The notes under the pieces: model-generated | Seen by the model: only the letters and a program-made list of their open reading frames with translations | Told to the model about the DNA's origin: nothing | Databases searched by the model: none | In this document: positions 54,144 through 63,077 of the stretch, in pieces | How the letters are laid out: each line of letters opens with the position of its first letter | Position numbering within the stretch: position 1 is the stretch's first letter | Assembly (NCBI GenBank): GCA_016705475.1 | Contig: JADIYD010000010.1 | Span: 294,039 to 358,038, forward strand | Direction: 5' to 3' | From: Betaproteobacteria bacterium | GTDB lineage: Bacteria; Pseudomonadota; Gammaproteobacteria; Burkholderiales; Rhodocyclaceae | DNA: 64,000 nucleotides | Made by a program: the position numbers and the translations under genes

Positions 54144-55345
54144 GGACTCTCTGAAAAAAACCTGTCGACCGTAACGGTGTTGATGCGTTGTGTAGAACCC
54201 CACGACAGGAACGGAAAACGAACGATGAACATAAGCCTCACTGAATCTGGTTCGCGCGAAGAAGCCGAAAGCGACGCGACGCCAGATTTTTCTGCCGCGA
54301 GATGGATCGCGTCGTGCCGTGGGGTCGGCTGTGCGCGCTGATCGAACCGCACTACCCGAAACTTGGCGCCAAGGTGGCCGGCCGCCATGCCGCTGCAGAT
54401 GATGCTGCGCATCCCCTTCATGCAGAAATGGTATGCGCTGACCGATCCCGGCATGGAAGAAGCGCTGCACGACAGCGCAGGCGATGCGGGCGGTTCCGCA
54501 TCGATGCGGGCGATGACCGCATACCCGACGAGACCACCATCCTCAACTTCCGCCATCTGCTGGAGCGACACGGGCTGACCGAGGCGATCTTCGCCGTGAG
54601 GTCAACGCCCTGCTAACCGAGCAAGGCCTGCTGCTTCGCCAGGGCACGCTGGTCGATGCGACAATCATTGATGCGCCGTCCTCGACGAAGAACAAGGCGG
54701 GCGCGCGCGACCCCGAGATGTCGTCGACGAAGAAGGGCAACGACTGGTATTTCGGCATGAAGGCCCACATTGGGGTGGATGCCGATAGCGGGCTGGTGCA
54801 TACGGTAATTCGGGTACGACAGCCAAGGTAGCCGACATGGCGATGTTCGAAGCCTGCCTGCATGGCGAGGAAGAACGGGCCGGCGCCTACGGGGGCTACG
54901 ATCACCCGAGGCTGGGCGCGAGCACCTGGCAGATCGCGGCGTTGAAGACTGGATCGCCGTGAAGCAGTTAGCCTGGTCATCCGCTTCTCTGAGTGGCTGG
55001 CGCATCTCAATCACGCGATTGCCTGCATGCGTGCCTCCGCGTCGAGCATCCGTTCCAGTGTACTCAAGCGCCAGTTCGGCTATACGAAAGTACGTTACCG
55101 GGGCATTGCCAAAAACGCGGAGGCAACTCAATACGTTTCCTGCGTTCTCGAATCTGTGGATGGCGAGACGAGCGTTGATGGCAGAGCGTGCGCCCATGAT
55201 CGGCAAAATACCCCGCAAAGGGGATGAAAAGCCTCTTGTGGCATGGGTTCGCGGAATCGATTCGAGAATTTCCCATCAGTTTCAACTTCAGCTCGCCATG
55301 CGGCGTCATGGCGTCGTGCGAAATACAGGGTTGTTCAGATGATCC
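54144..55345 (+). mobile_element. IS5-family insertion sequence, copy A
   Basis: Left end GGACTCTCTGAA, right end TTCAGATGATCC, imperfect inverted repeats. CTAG occurs at the left flank (54142-54145) and between this copy and the next (55346-55349), fitting an IS5-type target site. About 1.2 kb with one transposase gene. Confidence 0.82.
54225..55320 (+). CDS. IS5-family transposase, copy A, frameshifted
   Basis: Fragments in several frames: MNISLTESG at the ATG 54225, MDRVVPWGRLCALIEPHYPK, MMLRIPFMQKWYALTDPGME, DETTILNFRHLLERHGLTEA, the DDE-type core LLRQGTLVDATIIDAPSSTK and GNDWYFGMKAHIGVDADSGL, then AKVADMAMFEACLHGEEERA. At least six indels. Typical IS5-subgroup DDE transposase. Confidence 0.85.
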
Positions 55346-55350
55346 CTAGG

Positions 55351-56543
55351 GGATTCTCTGAAACCTGTCGACGTAACGCGATCATGATGCGTTATGGCGA
55401 ACTCCCACGACAGGAACGGAATGAAGGATGAAACAGCTAAGCCTCACTGAATCGGGTTTCGTGAAGAAGCCGAAAGCGACGCGACGCCAGATTTTCTTCT
55501 GGCCGAGATGGATCGCGTCGGGCCGTGGCCTGGGTTGTGCGCGCTTTCGATCGAACCGCACTATCCGAAACTTGGTGTCGGGGCGGCCGGCCGCCCGGGT
55601 TGCTCCAGATGATGCTGCGCATCCACTTCTCCATGCAGCAATGGTTTGCCCTCTCCGATCCTGGCATGGAAGAAGCGCTGCACGACATGCCGGTGATGCG
55701 CGTTTTCCGCATCGATGCCGGCGAGGATGCAATCCCCGATGGGACGACCATCCTCAACTTCCGCCATCTGCTGGAAGCGAAGGACTTGCCGAGGTGATCT
55801 TCGGTGAGGTCAATGCGCTGCTAACCGAGCAGGGCCTGTTATTACCGCCAGGCACGCTGCTGGTCGATGCGACGCTGATTGCCGCACCAGTTCACAAAGA
55901 ACGCCGACGGCAAGCGTGATCCGAAATGACGCAAACGCAGTCGGTAACGTCTGGCATTCCGGCATGAAGGCAATACATTGGGCGTCGATGCCGATAGCGG
56001 ACAGTGGCATACGGTACTGGCACGACAGCCAAGGTAGCCGACATGGCGATGTTCGAAGCCTGCCTGCATGGCGAGGAAGAACGGGCCGGCGCCGATCGGG
56101 GCCAGCGACTACCCGAGGCCGCGCGAGCACTCCGGCAGATCGCGGCGTTGAAGACTGGATCGCCGCGAAGAAGAAGCCCGCCCATCTGTTCCGGAGTGGC
56201 TGGCGCATTTCAATCACGCGATTGCCTGCATGCGTGCCCGCGTCGAGCATCCGTTCCAGGTACTCAAGCGCCAGTTCGGTTATACGAAAGTACGTTACCG
56301 GGGCATTGCTAAAAACGCGGCGCAACTCAATACGCTCTTTGCGCTTCCGAATCCGTGGATGGCGAGATGAGCGTTGATGGTGAGGTGCGCCCATGATCGG
56401 CAAAATACGCCGCAAAGGGGGATGAAAAGCCTCTTGTGGCATGGGTTCGCGGAATCGATTCGAGAATTTCTCCATCAGTTTCAATCTCAGCTCGCCATGC
56501 GCGTCATGGCGTCGTGCGAAACACAGGGTTGTTCAGATGATCC
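55351..56543 (+). mobile_element. IS5-family insertion sequence, copy B (tandem)
   Basis: Left end GGATTCTCTGAA, right end TTCAGATGATCC, directly following copy A with only CTAG between them. Same orientation, same gene, about 1.2 kb. Confidence 0.82.
55428..56520 (+). CDS. IS5-family transposase, copy B, frameshifted
   Basis: MKQLSLTESGFVKKPKATRR at 55428, then PPGLLQMMLRIHFSMQQWFA, LSDPGMEEALHDMPVMRVF, FRIDAGEDAIPDGTTILNFR, EVNALLTEQGLLLPPGTLLV DATLIAAPVHK and VADMAMFEACLHGEEERAGA. The tail FSNRFREPMP region matches copy A. Several indels; the copies differ mostly at those. Confidence 0.85.
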
Positions 56544-56625
56544 TCAGGGGTAACACCCGGTTCCTGATTTTTCCTGTAGGCATAAGCTTCCACCGAATAA
56601 TACAAATAAGCCAAGGTATTCGGTA

Positions 56626-57013
56626 ATGTCAGAGAGTCGTGGTAACGGGAAGGCAAATGATTTCTGCAGTCTGGAGTACTTGCTGGTCAATCTCGGTCGA
56701 AACCAGGCGGCTGCAGATCGCCCTCATTCACATTTTCATCGAAAATCCTCGCCTCGCGTTATGCCAACGTTTGGAAAATGCAGCCAATCAAGGCGATCTG
56801 CCGGCGCTGAGAGACGTAGCCGCATGACATCCGCAGCAGTTGTGTCCTTTTTCGAATCCCGCTGCCTGGATCAGGCGCGTGACATCGAACAACTGGTGCG
56901 CCAACATCTTCTCGAATCACGAATGGGCGCTTCTTGCTCCCGATTGGGCAACAATGTCAGCACCGCTGATCCTTTGCCTTCAGTGCATGTCGGCCGAATT
57001 AAACGGTTTTTGA
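56626..57013 (+). CDS. Hpt-domain-like protein, frameshifted (tentative)
   Basis: About 125 codons in shifting frames: LALCQRLENAANQGDLPALR, then one base off DVAHDIRSSCVLF, CLDQARDIEQLVRQHLLESR and LQCMSAELNGF with a stop at 57013. The sequence DVAHDIRSS is placed like the A-H-x-L-K-G-S phosphorylation motif of a four-helix Hpt domain. Convergent with the response regulator gene. Assignment is moderate because the frame must be stitched. Confidence 0.5.
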
Positions 57014-57057
57014 CAGAAAGGGTAGCTGAGTAGCCGCCTTTTTTTCGTCTCAGCAGA

Positions 57058-57689
57058 CTATTCCTGTGTTCCAGTGCGAATCTGGTCAGTCCCGGTGACA
57101 TCGCGGACGCCAATTTTTCCATGAGGCGGCCGCGGTGAAATTCGGGACGGTTTTGGGGCTTATGCCCAACCCGCGGCAATTTTTGGTGGTTCTTGCCTGA
57201 GGCCAGATGTCGGAGAATTTCGGTTTGTCAAATGGTCATTCGTGCGCTGCGGGCCCGAGTCGCGCTCCTTCTGTCTCGAGCGCAGCGTCATTGCCTCGAT
57301 TTTCGGCGACAGGAAGCCGCCACCTTCAAGCGTTGTAGCAAGAGCCTGACATGTTCCTCGAGCACGAAGTCTTTCAGCAGATAGCCGTTGACGCCCGCAG
57401 CAAGAGCCTGCTCTGACAATTTCCTGACGGTCGATACCGGATAGCACCAGAATTGGGGTGTCCAGGTCAAATTGGCGAATGGTGCGCGACCTCTATGCCA
57501 GATGGTCCGGGCATGGCGATGCCGGGCAGAACGACATCGGGCTGCGGTCCGTGAATGGCTGCAATGGTTTCCGTGGCTGTCGGCGCATTCCCGCTCGACC
57601 CGGTATCCGGGCAGAGTATCAATGATGGCGCGGATGCCGGCACGGATCAGTAGCTGATCATCGGCAAGCACAACTCCCATTGTCTTCAT
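57058..57689 (-). CDS. NarL/FixJ-type response regulator, frameshifted
   Basis: Receiver start MKTMGVVLADDQLLIRAGIR at the ATG 57687-57689 with the acidic pair ADD; the Lys region LAAGVNGYLLKDFVLEEHVR; then the LuxR HTH in other frames: QTEILRHLASGKNHQ and SPKTV-like PQNRPEFHRGRLMEKLASAM, ending ALEHR near the TAG at 57058-57060. The GRLMEKL helix is characteristic. At least four indels. The downstream Hpt-like gene on the other strand may be functionally linked. Confidence 0.78.
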
Positions 57690-57793
57690 GGTCACCACAA
57701 GGATATGCCAATACGCCGCCACAAGAAAACGACATAGTCATTCGTGACTAGGACGTACGATGAACGGAAAGATGCTGCAGAAGCCGGGTGGTT

Positions 57794-58242
57794 TTAGTGC
57801 AAGCGTTCCTTCATGGCGCGCTGGGCTTCCCGCTTTGAACCCTTGTCTGTGCTCGTCAGCACGTTTGTCGCTGCTTCTGCTCTTGGCCAGACCGATTTCC
57901 AGCTTGATGCGGCCACGCACGAAATGCAGGTCGATGGGCACGTGAGCGCATAACCGGCGCGTTTTTACCTGCTGATCAGCTTGCCGATTTCTGCTGGCGT
58001 GCAACAGCAATTCTCGGGTGCGGATCGGGTCGCGCTGACTGTGTGCGGAGGCGGTCGCTGAAGTGACTGATGTGCATTCCGATCAGGTAAATCTCGCCAC
58101 TCTTGATGATGACGTAGGATTCTTGATGTTCATGCGGCCTGCACGAATGGCCTGACCTCCCAGCCTTCGAGGGCAATCCCTGCTTCTGTACTTTTCTTCG
58201 ACAAATAGTCGTGAAAGGCTTTTTATTGACCGTAATGCTCAT
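57794..58242 (-). CDS. smpB: SsrA-binding protein SmpB, frameshifted
   Basis: MSITVNKKPFTTICRR at 58242, then ESYVIIKSGEIYLIGMHISH, LLHASRNRQADQQVK, CAHVPIDLHFVRGRIKLEIG and LAKSRSSDKRADEHRQGFK, ending RHEGTLALK with stop in another frame at 57794. All SmpB blocks are present over about 150 codons with several indels. Binds tmRNA for trans-translation. Divergent from ratA, a widely conserved pairing. Confidence 0.92.
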
Positions 58243-58300
58243 GCTACCGGCTGTTCCTTTAAAATCGCGATTCTACAGGAAACAGGAATCCCGCCGCTGC

Positions 58301-58753
58301 ATGGCTCTCGTTGAAAAGACCGTCTTGATTGGAGCAATCCGCCGAACGCATGTTCGAACTGGCGGATCGCTGTGAGGATTACCTCGTTTTTCTGCCCTGG
58401 TGCAGTCGAAGGTTTCGAGGTCAGGTTTCGCGACGCAGCGAAAACTGGCGGCCACACTGCACATCAACTACCATTCGGTGAAATCCCTGCTTTATTGACG
58501 GAAAACGACAAGGAATTTCCGAGGTTGATGAAATTCGGCTGGTTGATGGGCCATTTCGCCGGCTGGAGGGCCCATGGCACTTCGCTAAGGTGCTGGCGAG
58601 AATGCCCGCAAGATCGAATTCCAGTTGCACTACGAGTTTTCCAGCAAATTGTTCGAGACAGTGATCGGCCCCATGTTCAGTCACATTGCCAACACGCTTG
58701 TGGACGCCTTCGCGCGCCGTGCCGCGCAGGTTCATGGAGTCAGCCATGGCTGA
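58301..58753 (+). CDS. ratA: RatA-family protein (START/Coq10-like), frameshifted
   Basis: ATG 58301: MALVEKTVLIGAIRRTHV, then RFRDAAKTGGHTAHQLPFGE-type and in another frame KLAATLHINYHSVKSLLY, FPRLMKFGWLMGHF, KIEFQLHYEFSSKLFETVIG and PMFSHIANTLVDAFARRAAQ. Several indels. The family is a START-fold protein (E. coli RatA, Coq10-like). The stop overlaps the rnfH start. Confidence 0.87.
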
Positions 58754-59064
58754 AGCGTGAAGTGTCGAAGTTTGTTATGCCTCGCCGGGCAGCAGGAGAT
58801 TGTCCGTCTCAAACTGGACGAAGGAGCGAAGCTGGAGCAGGCACTGGACGCATCGGCTCGCTCGAGCAACACCCGGAAATCGACCTGAAGAAGAACAAGC
58901 CCGGTATCAAGAATGCTTTCCAAGCCGGATTCCGTCTTGCGAAACTGGATCGCGTCGAGATTTACCGACCGCCGATTGCCGATCCGAAAGAGGTTCGGAA
59001 GCAGCGTGCCGCTGAGTGCAAAGTGATGAAAGAAGGCGACGGTGATGCCGACGTCGAGGGCTGA
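58747..59064 (+). CDS. rnfH: RnfH-family ubiquitin-like protein, frameshifted
   Basis: ATG 58747 overlaps the ratA stop (ATGGCTGA). Blocks: QQEIVRLKLDEGAKLEQALD, SLEQHPEIDLKKNKPGI, FRLAKLDRVEIYRPPIADPK and EVRKQRAAECKVMKEGDGDA, ending DVEG. About 100 codons; a few indels. Beta-grasp fold, usually paired with ratA, function unclear. Confidence 0.9.
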   Translation, partial: WLKREVSKFVMPRRAAGDCPSQTGRRSEAGAGTGRIGSLEQHPEIDLKKNKPGIKNAFQAGFRLAKLDRVEIYRPPIADPKEVRKQRAAECKVMKEGDGDADVEG

Positions 59065-59119
59065 CGCAACCGCCCGTTTACCGGTGATTCGGGGCCAGTG
59101 AACTTCTGGCGGGCGCGTT

Positions 59120-59575
59120 CTATTTCCAGGGCTCGCGTGGCGGCGTCAATGAAGTTGCGCTCGCCTTTGTCATCATATAAGAGACGACCGGTTGATTTGA
59201 CCGTGCGCGTACCAGATTGTGCCGGGAGCGGTCACAACTCCCCACAATTGTCTTCAAGTGGCTTGCCTTCAGCCTGCTTGTCCGCCTTCTTCGATTCCCT
59301 GCTGGCGCTGCTTGAAGCTCAAGATCCTTTTCCGCAATGTTCTTTGGCGCGTCGAAGACTTTGGGAGTCGGCTGTTGTTTCCGGGACCGCTTCGAAACCG
59401 ACGTGGGTTTGACGCCATCGATGGATCGTCGTCCTTGGGTGTTGACGGCTGTAGGAATGTCAGAAACCACGGTCTGGCCGTTGCCGTCCTTCCATTGATA
59501 GGTTTCGCCTGGGCTGATGGCAATGCCTTGGTCGACGGGAAATAAGGGCAAAATGAAGCAGGCTTTCGAGGTCAT
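59120..59575 (-). CDS. DUF4124-domain protein, frameshifted
   Basis: MTSKACFILPLFPVDQGIAI is a damaged signal peptide, then SPGETYQWKDGNGQTVVSDI (the DUF4124 block Y-x-W-x-D-x-x-G), PTAVNTQGRRSIDGVKPTSV and KVFDAPKNIAEKDLELQ; the C-terminal part is in other frames. Secreted or periplasmic small protein of unknown role, found next to guaB in related genomes. End position uncertain. Confidence 0.72.
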   Translation of the reverse strand: MTSKACFILPLFPVDQGIAISPGETYQWKDGNGQTVVSDIPTAVNTQGRRSIDGVKPTSVSKRSRKQQPTPKVFDAPKNIAEKDLELQAAPAGNRRRRTSRLKASHLKTIVGSCDRSRHNLVRARSNQPVVSYMMTKASATSLTPPREPWK

Positions 59576-59633
59576 CAGGTTTTGGCTTTTCTGTATAGTA
59601 CGATTTTGTGACCTTGGATTAAAGCTAAAGGCC

Positions 59634-61140
59634 ACGCGACTGCTGCAAAAGTATTGACTTTCGACGTGACGTTCTGCTCGTCCCCGCACACTCCCCAGAT
59701 TCTTCCTCGCGATGTTCGCTGGCTATCCGGCTGACCCGCGAATATCACACCTGAACCTGCCGCTACTCCTCCGTTGCCATGGATACCGCGTGACGGAAGG
59801 GCCGCCTTGCGATCGCAATGGCGCAGTAGGGGGTGGTATCGGCATCATCCACAAGAACCTGTCTTCCAAGGCCCAGGCGGCCGAAGTGGCCAGGTCAAGC
59901 GTTTCTGGAGTCCGGCATTCTGAAGATCCGATTACTGTTCTGCTGACCATGACGGTACGCGACGTGGACCGAGATTACCCGTCCGCACAAGATTTCCGGT
60001 CTGCCGGTGACTGACCGTGCCGGCAAGGCGGGGGGTATCGTTACCTAACCGCTGACCTGCGTTTCGAAACTAATCTCGATCAGCCGGTCAGACGGCCATT
60101 GTGACGCCGTGCAAGCGCCTCGTCACGGTCCAGGAAGGCGCCAGCGCGACGATGGGACGGAGTCGATCCGCAGCAGCCGGGTCGGAACGCGTGCGGGTTA
60201 TTGACGATGAATGGCGCATGGGTGGTCTGATTTCACGGTCGTAGCGATATTCTGAAGTCCACCGAACATGGGCTCGCCAACGGGACTCCTGACGGCCGCG
60301 GCCGGGTGCTGGCGCGGCTGTTGGTGCCGGCGACGGTACCGAGGAAGCGTCGAACTGCTGGCTGAGGCTGGCGACGTGATCGTGGTCGACGCCGCCCGGC
60401 CGCATGGTCTATTCGTAGGGCGTGCTCGACCGCGTTCAGTGGGTCAAGAAGAACTATCCGCAGATCGAAGGGATCGGCGGCAACGATCGACACGGGTCGA
60501 TGCCGCACCGGCGATCGTTGATATGGGTGCCGATTGCGTCGAGGTCGGCATCGGTCCCGGCTCCATTTGTACGACAGCCATCGTCGTTTCCGGTGTCGGC
60601 GTGTTGCAATCACCGCCATTCAGAATGTGTCCGATTCGCGCATGGAAGTCTCCGGTGTGCTGATGACCGCCGATTTGGCGGCATGCGAAGAGCCTTATTC
60701 CGGCGATATCGCCGAGGCGATTAGCCGCCGGTGCGTGATACAGTCATGCTTGCAGGTCGGTTCGCCGGTACCGTAGAGGCGCCGGGCGAGGTCGAACTGT
60801 TCCAGGGCGTTCCGACAAACTTATCGCGGCATGGGGTTCGCTGGGCGTTGTGCAGGCTGGTTCTTCGGATCGCCATTTGGTGGAAACGACGTCCAACGTC
60901 GATGAATTCGCGTCTGGCGTTGAAGGTATCGAAGGTCGCGTCCCCACAGCGGACCCGGTGCCGGCCGTGATTGACCAGTTGATGGGCGGTCTGCGCTCGC
61001 CGATGGGTTACCTTGGCAGCCCGACGATCGAGCACATGGGCGACAACGCCCGTTTTGTCGAAATCACCTGGCCGGTATCCGCGAATCTTTCACGTCCACG
61101 ACGTAGATCACCAAAGAAGCACCGAACTACCACCTCGACC
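59634..61140 (+). CDS. guaB: Inosine-5'-monophosphate dehydrogenase, many frameshifts, start codon reads ACG
   Basis: Normal guaB length in broken frames. Start RLLQK-LTFD at 59634, where ACG stands for the expected ATG. Blocks: GGIGIIHKNLSSKAQAAEVA, LLTMTVRDV, VLDRVQWVKKNYPQIEGIGG, VDMGADCVEVGIGPGSICTT with the catalytic Cys, LMGGLRSPMGYLGSPTIEHM, and EAPNYHLD at the end. A CBS pair lies in the middle, mostly scrambled. First step of guanine nucleotide synthesis, with guaA following. Confidence 0.92.
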
Positions 61141-61161
61141 GATCTTTCCAGAGTTCGAGAA

Positions 61162-61177
61162 GCGGCTCCGGAGCCGC
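61162..61177. other. Perfect 16-bp palindrome between guaB and guaA
   Basis: GCGGCTCCGGAGCCGC, without a T run. It may be a processing or attenuator hairpin of the guaBA transcript; no firm function. Confidence 0.5.
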
Positions 61178-61197
61178 CCTTCCTGCAAGTTTTGATA

Positions 61198-62858
61198 ACG
61201 GCTCACCAGAAAATCCTCATCCTCGATTTCGGTTCTCAGGTTACCCAGCTGATCGTCCGCCGCGTGCGCGCGAAGCCAAGGTGTCCTTGCGAAATCATCC
61301 GTACGACGTTTCGACGAATCTATTCGAATACGGGGCGCAGGGCATCATCCCGTCCGGCGGCCCGAGTCCGGTGACCGAAGGCGATACGCCGCGCGCGCCG
61401 GAAAGGCGATTTTTTAAATGGGTGTTCCGTCCGATGGGGATCGGCGACGGCACGCAGGACCGTGGCGCAGCAACCGGTGGCAAGGTGATGACGGCCGAAG
61501 CCTCAGGTAAGGCCCGTGAATTCGGTTATTCCGAAGTGCGCGCCCACGGGCCTACGGCACCGCTCAACGACATTGCCGGGCGACTTCTACTATCCCGAAA
61601 GCCACGGTATGTTCAAGGTCTGATGAGTCACGGAGATTCCAGTCATGGAGATGTCGGCCGGGTTTGTCAAGAATGGTTTCAACCCCCTCCCGCCCGATTG
61701 ACCCGCGATGGCCGACGAGAGCCGCAAGCTCTACGTCGTCCAGTTCTACCCGGAAGCGACCTACGTTGGTGCAGCAAGGACGCGCCACTCGAGCCTTTGT
61801 GCACGGTATCTCCGGGCTGCGGCGCCGACTGGGTCATGGGCGACCACATTTCTGATGCCGTCGACGCCATCCCGCGCCTGTTGGTGATGACAGATGTGGT
61901 CTCGGCCTCTCCGGTGGCGATGCTTCGAGCGTCGTGCCGCGGCGCTCATCCACAAGGCGATCGGCAACCAGTCGACCCTGCGTCTTCGTCGATCCCGGCC
62001 CGTTGCGGCTGGAACGAAGGCGACATGGTCATGGAGACGCCCGCCCGTAACCTGGGCGTCATAGTTATCCGCGTCGACGCGGTCGACGACCTCAGGGTAA
62101 GCGTTGGTTGGAGTTCCGACCCGGAGCGAAGCGATGATCATCGGCGGGCGAGTTTGTCGAGTTCTTCCAGTCCGAATCGAAAGATTGATTGCTGCTAAGT
62201 GGCAGGCCGTAGGTAACATCAACCCTGATGATCGAGTCGGCTGGCAAGGGCATGTAGTGGCGCGCCGACGACCGACCAAGAGCCACCATAACGTCGGCGG
62301 CCTGCCGGAAGAGTACATGCATCGACTGTTCTGAGCTGCCGCGCGTGCCGTTCAAGGACGAAGTCCGCGAACTCGGCGTCGCGTAATCTCGGTCTGCCGC
62401 GCGAGATGGTTCTCGTCACCCGTTCCCCGGACGGGTCTGGTGCGTATTCTGGCGAGGTGACGCTGAATTGGCCCATTCTGTTGCAACGCGCTGATGCCAT
62501 TCTTCATATGATGAACTGCGTTCTCGACGCAAGCTACCGAGCGCGATGACGCTTCTTGGTGCCTGCACCGTCGCTGATGTCGGCAAGAGCTGGTAACGAC
62601 CTGATCAGCCAAGCTTTCGCCGTCTCTCCTGTTGGTCAAAGGTTGTTACGAGGATGGGTGATGGTCGTACTTACGGAAAACGTGGTGGCCTTGCGAGCCG
62701 CGCTGACCAGCGATTTCATGCCGCCCATTGAGCGCTGACCTGCCGCATGAACTGCTTCGCCGGGTCTCGAACCGGATCATCAACGAAGTGCGCGGCCTGA
62801 ATCGTGTGGTCTATGACGACGCTTCAGCAAGCCGCCGGCGACGATCGAGTGGGAATGA
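61198..62858 (+). CDS. guaA: GMP synthase (glutamine-hydrolysing), many frameshifts, start codon reads ACG
   Basis: Start AHQKILILDFGSQVTQLIVR where ACG replaces ATG at 61198. Blocks: YGAQGIIPSGGPSPVTEGDT, FGYSEVRAHG, MSHGDSSHGD, SGCGADWVMGD, GDMVMETPARNLGVIVIRVD, SHHNVGGLPEEYMHRLF, VVALRAALTSDFM, RVSNRIINEVRGLNRVVYD, and the invariant end PATIEWE-like with TGA at 62856. Many indels, and the glutaminase Cys block is miscalled. Makes GMP from XMP. A tyrosine integrase gene starts 220 bp downstream. Confidence 0.92.
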
Positions 62859-62907
62859 TTCGATAGCGTTTTGAACACCGTCCTCCATAGCGGTTCATTT
62901 TCTGACT

Positions 62908-62939
62908 AAAGACCTTCTCTAAACAAGGGCCTTTCTTTT
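62908..62939 (+). terminator. Probable terminator after guaA
   Basis: AAAGACCTT-CTCTAAAC-AAGGGCCTTT with one mismatch in the stem, followed by CTTTT; 50 bp after guaA. Confidence 0.65.
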
Positions 62940-63077
62940 ATATCGTCTCATGTAGTATCTAGACATCCCATCATTTTGGTCGGTAGATGTGGTTGTAGAA
63001 TTATTGGTGTATAGAACGAAAAAACCGTCTACCGTTCATTGATGTCTGACGTTAGACGTGAGTAATGGCAGAACGCA

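Noticed and set aside
54164..54173. CGGTCGAC-like hit inside the IS5 left end
   Set aside because: Belongs to the insertion sequence and is altered in copy B, so it is not counted as a chromosomal motif.
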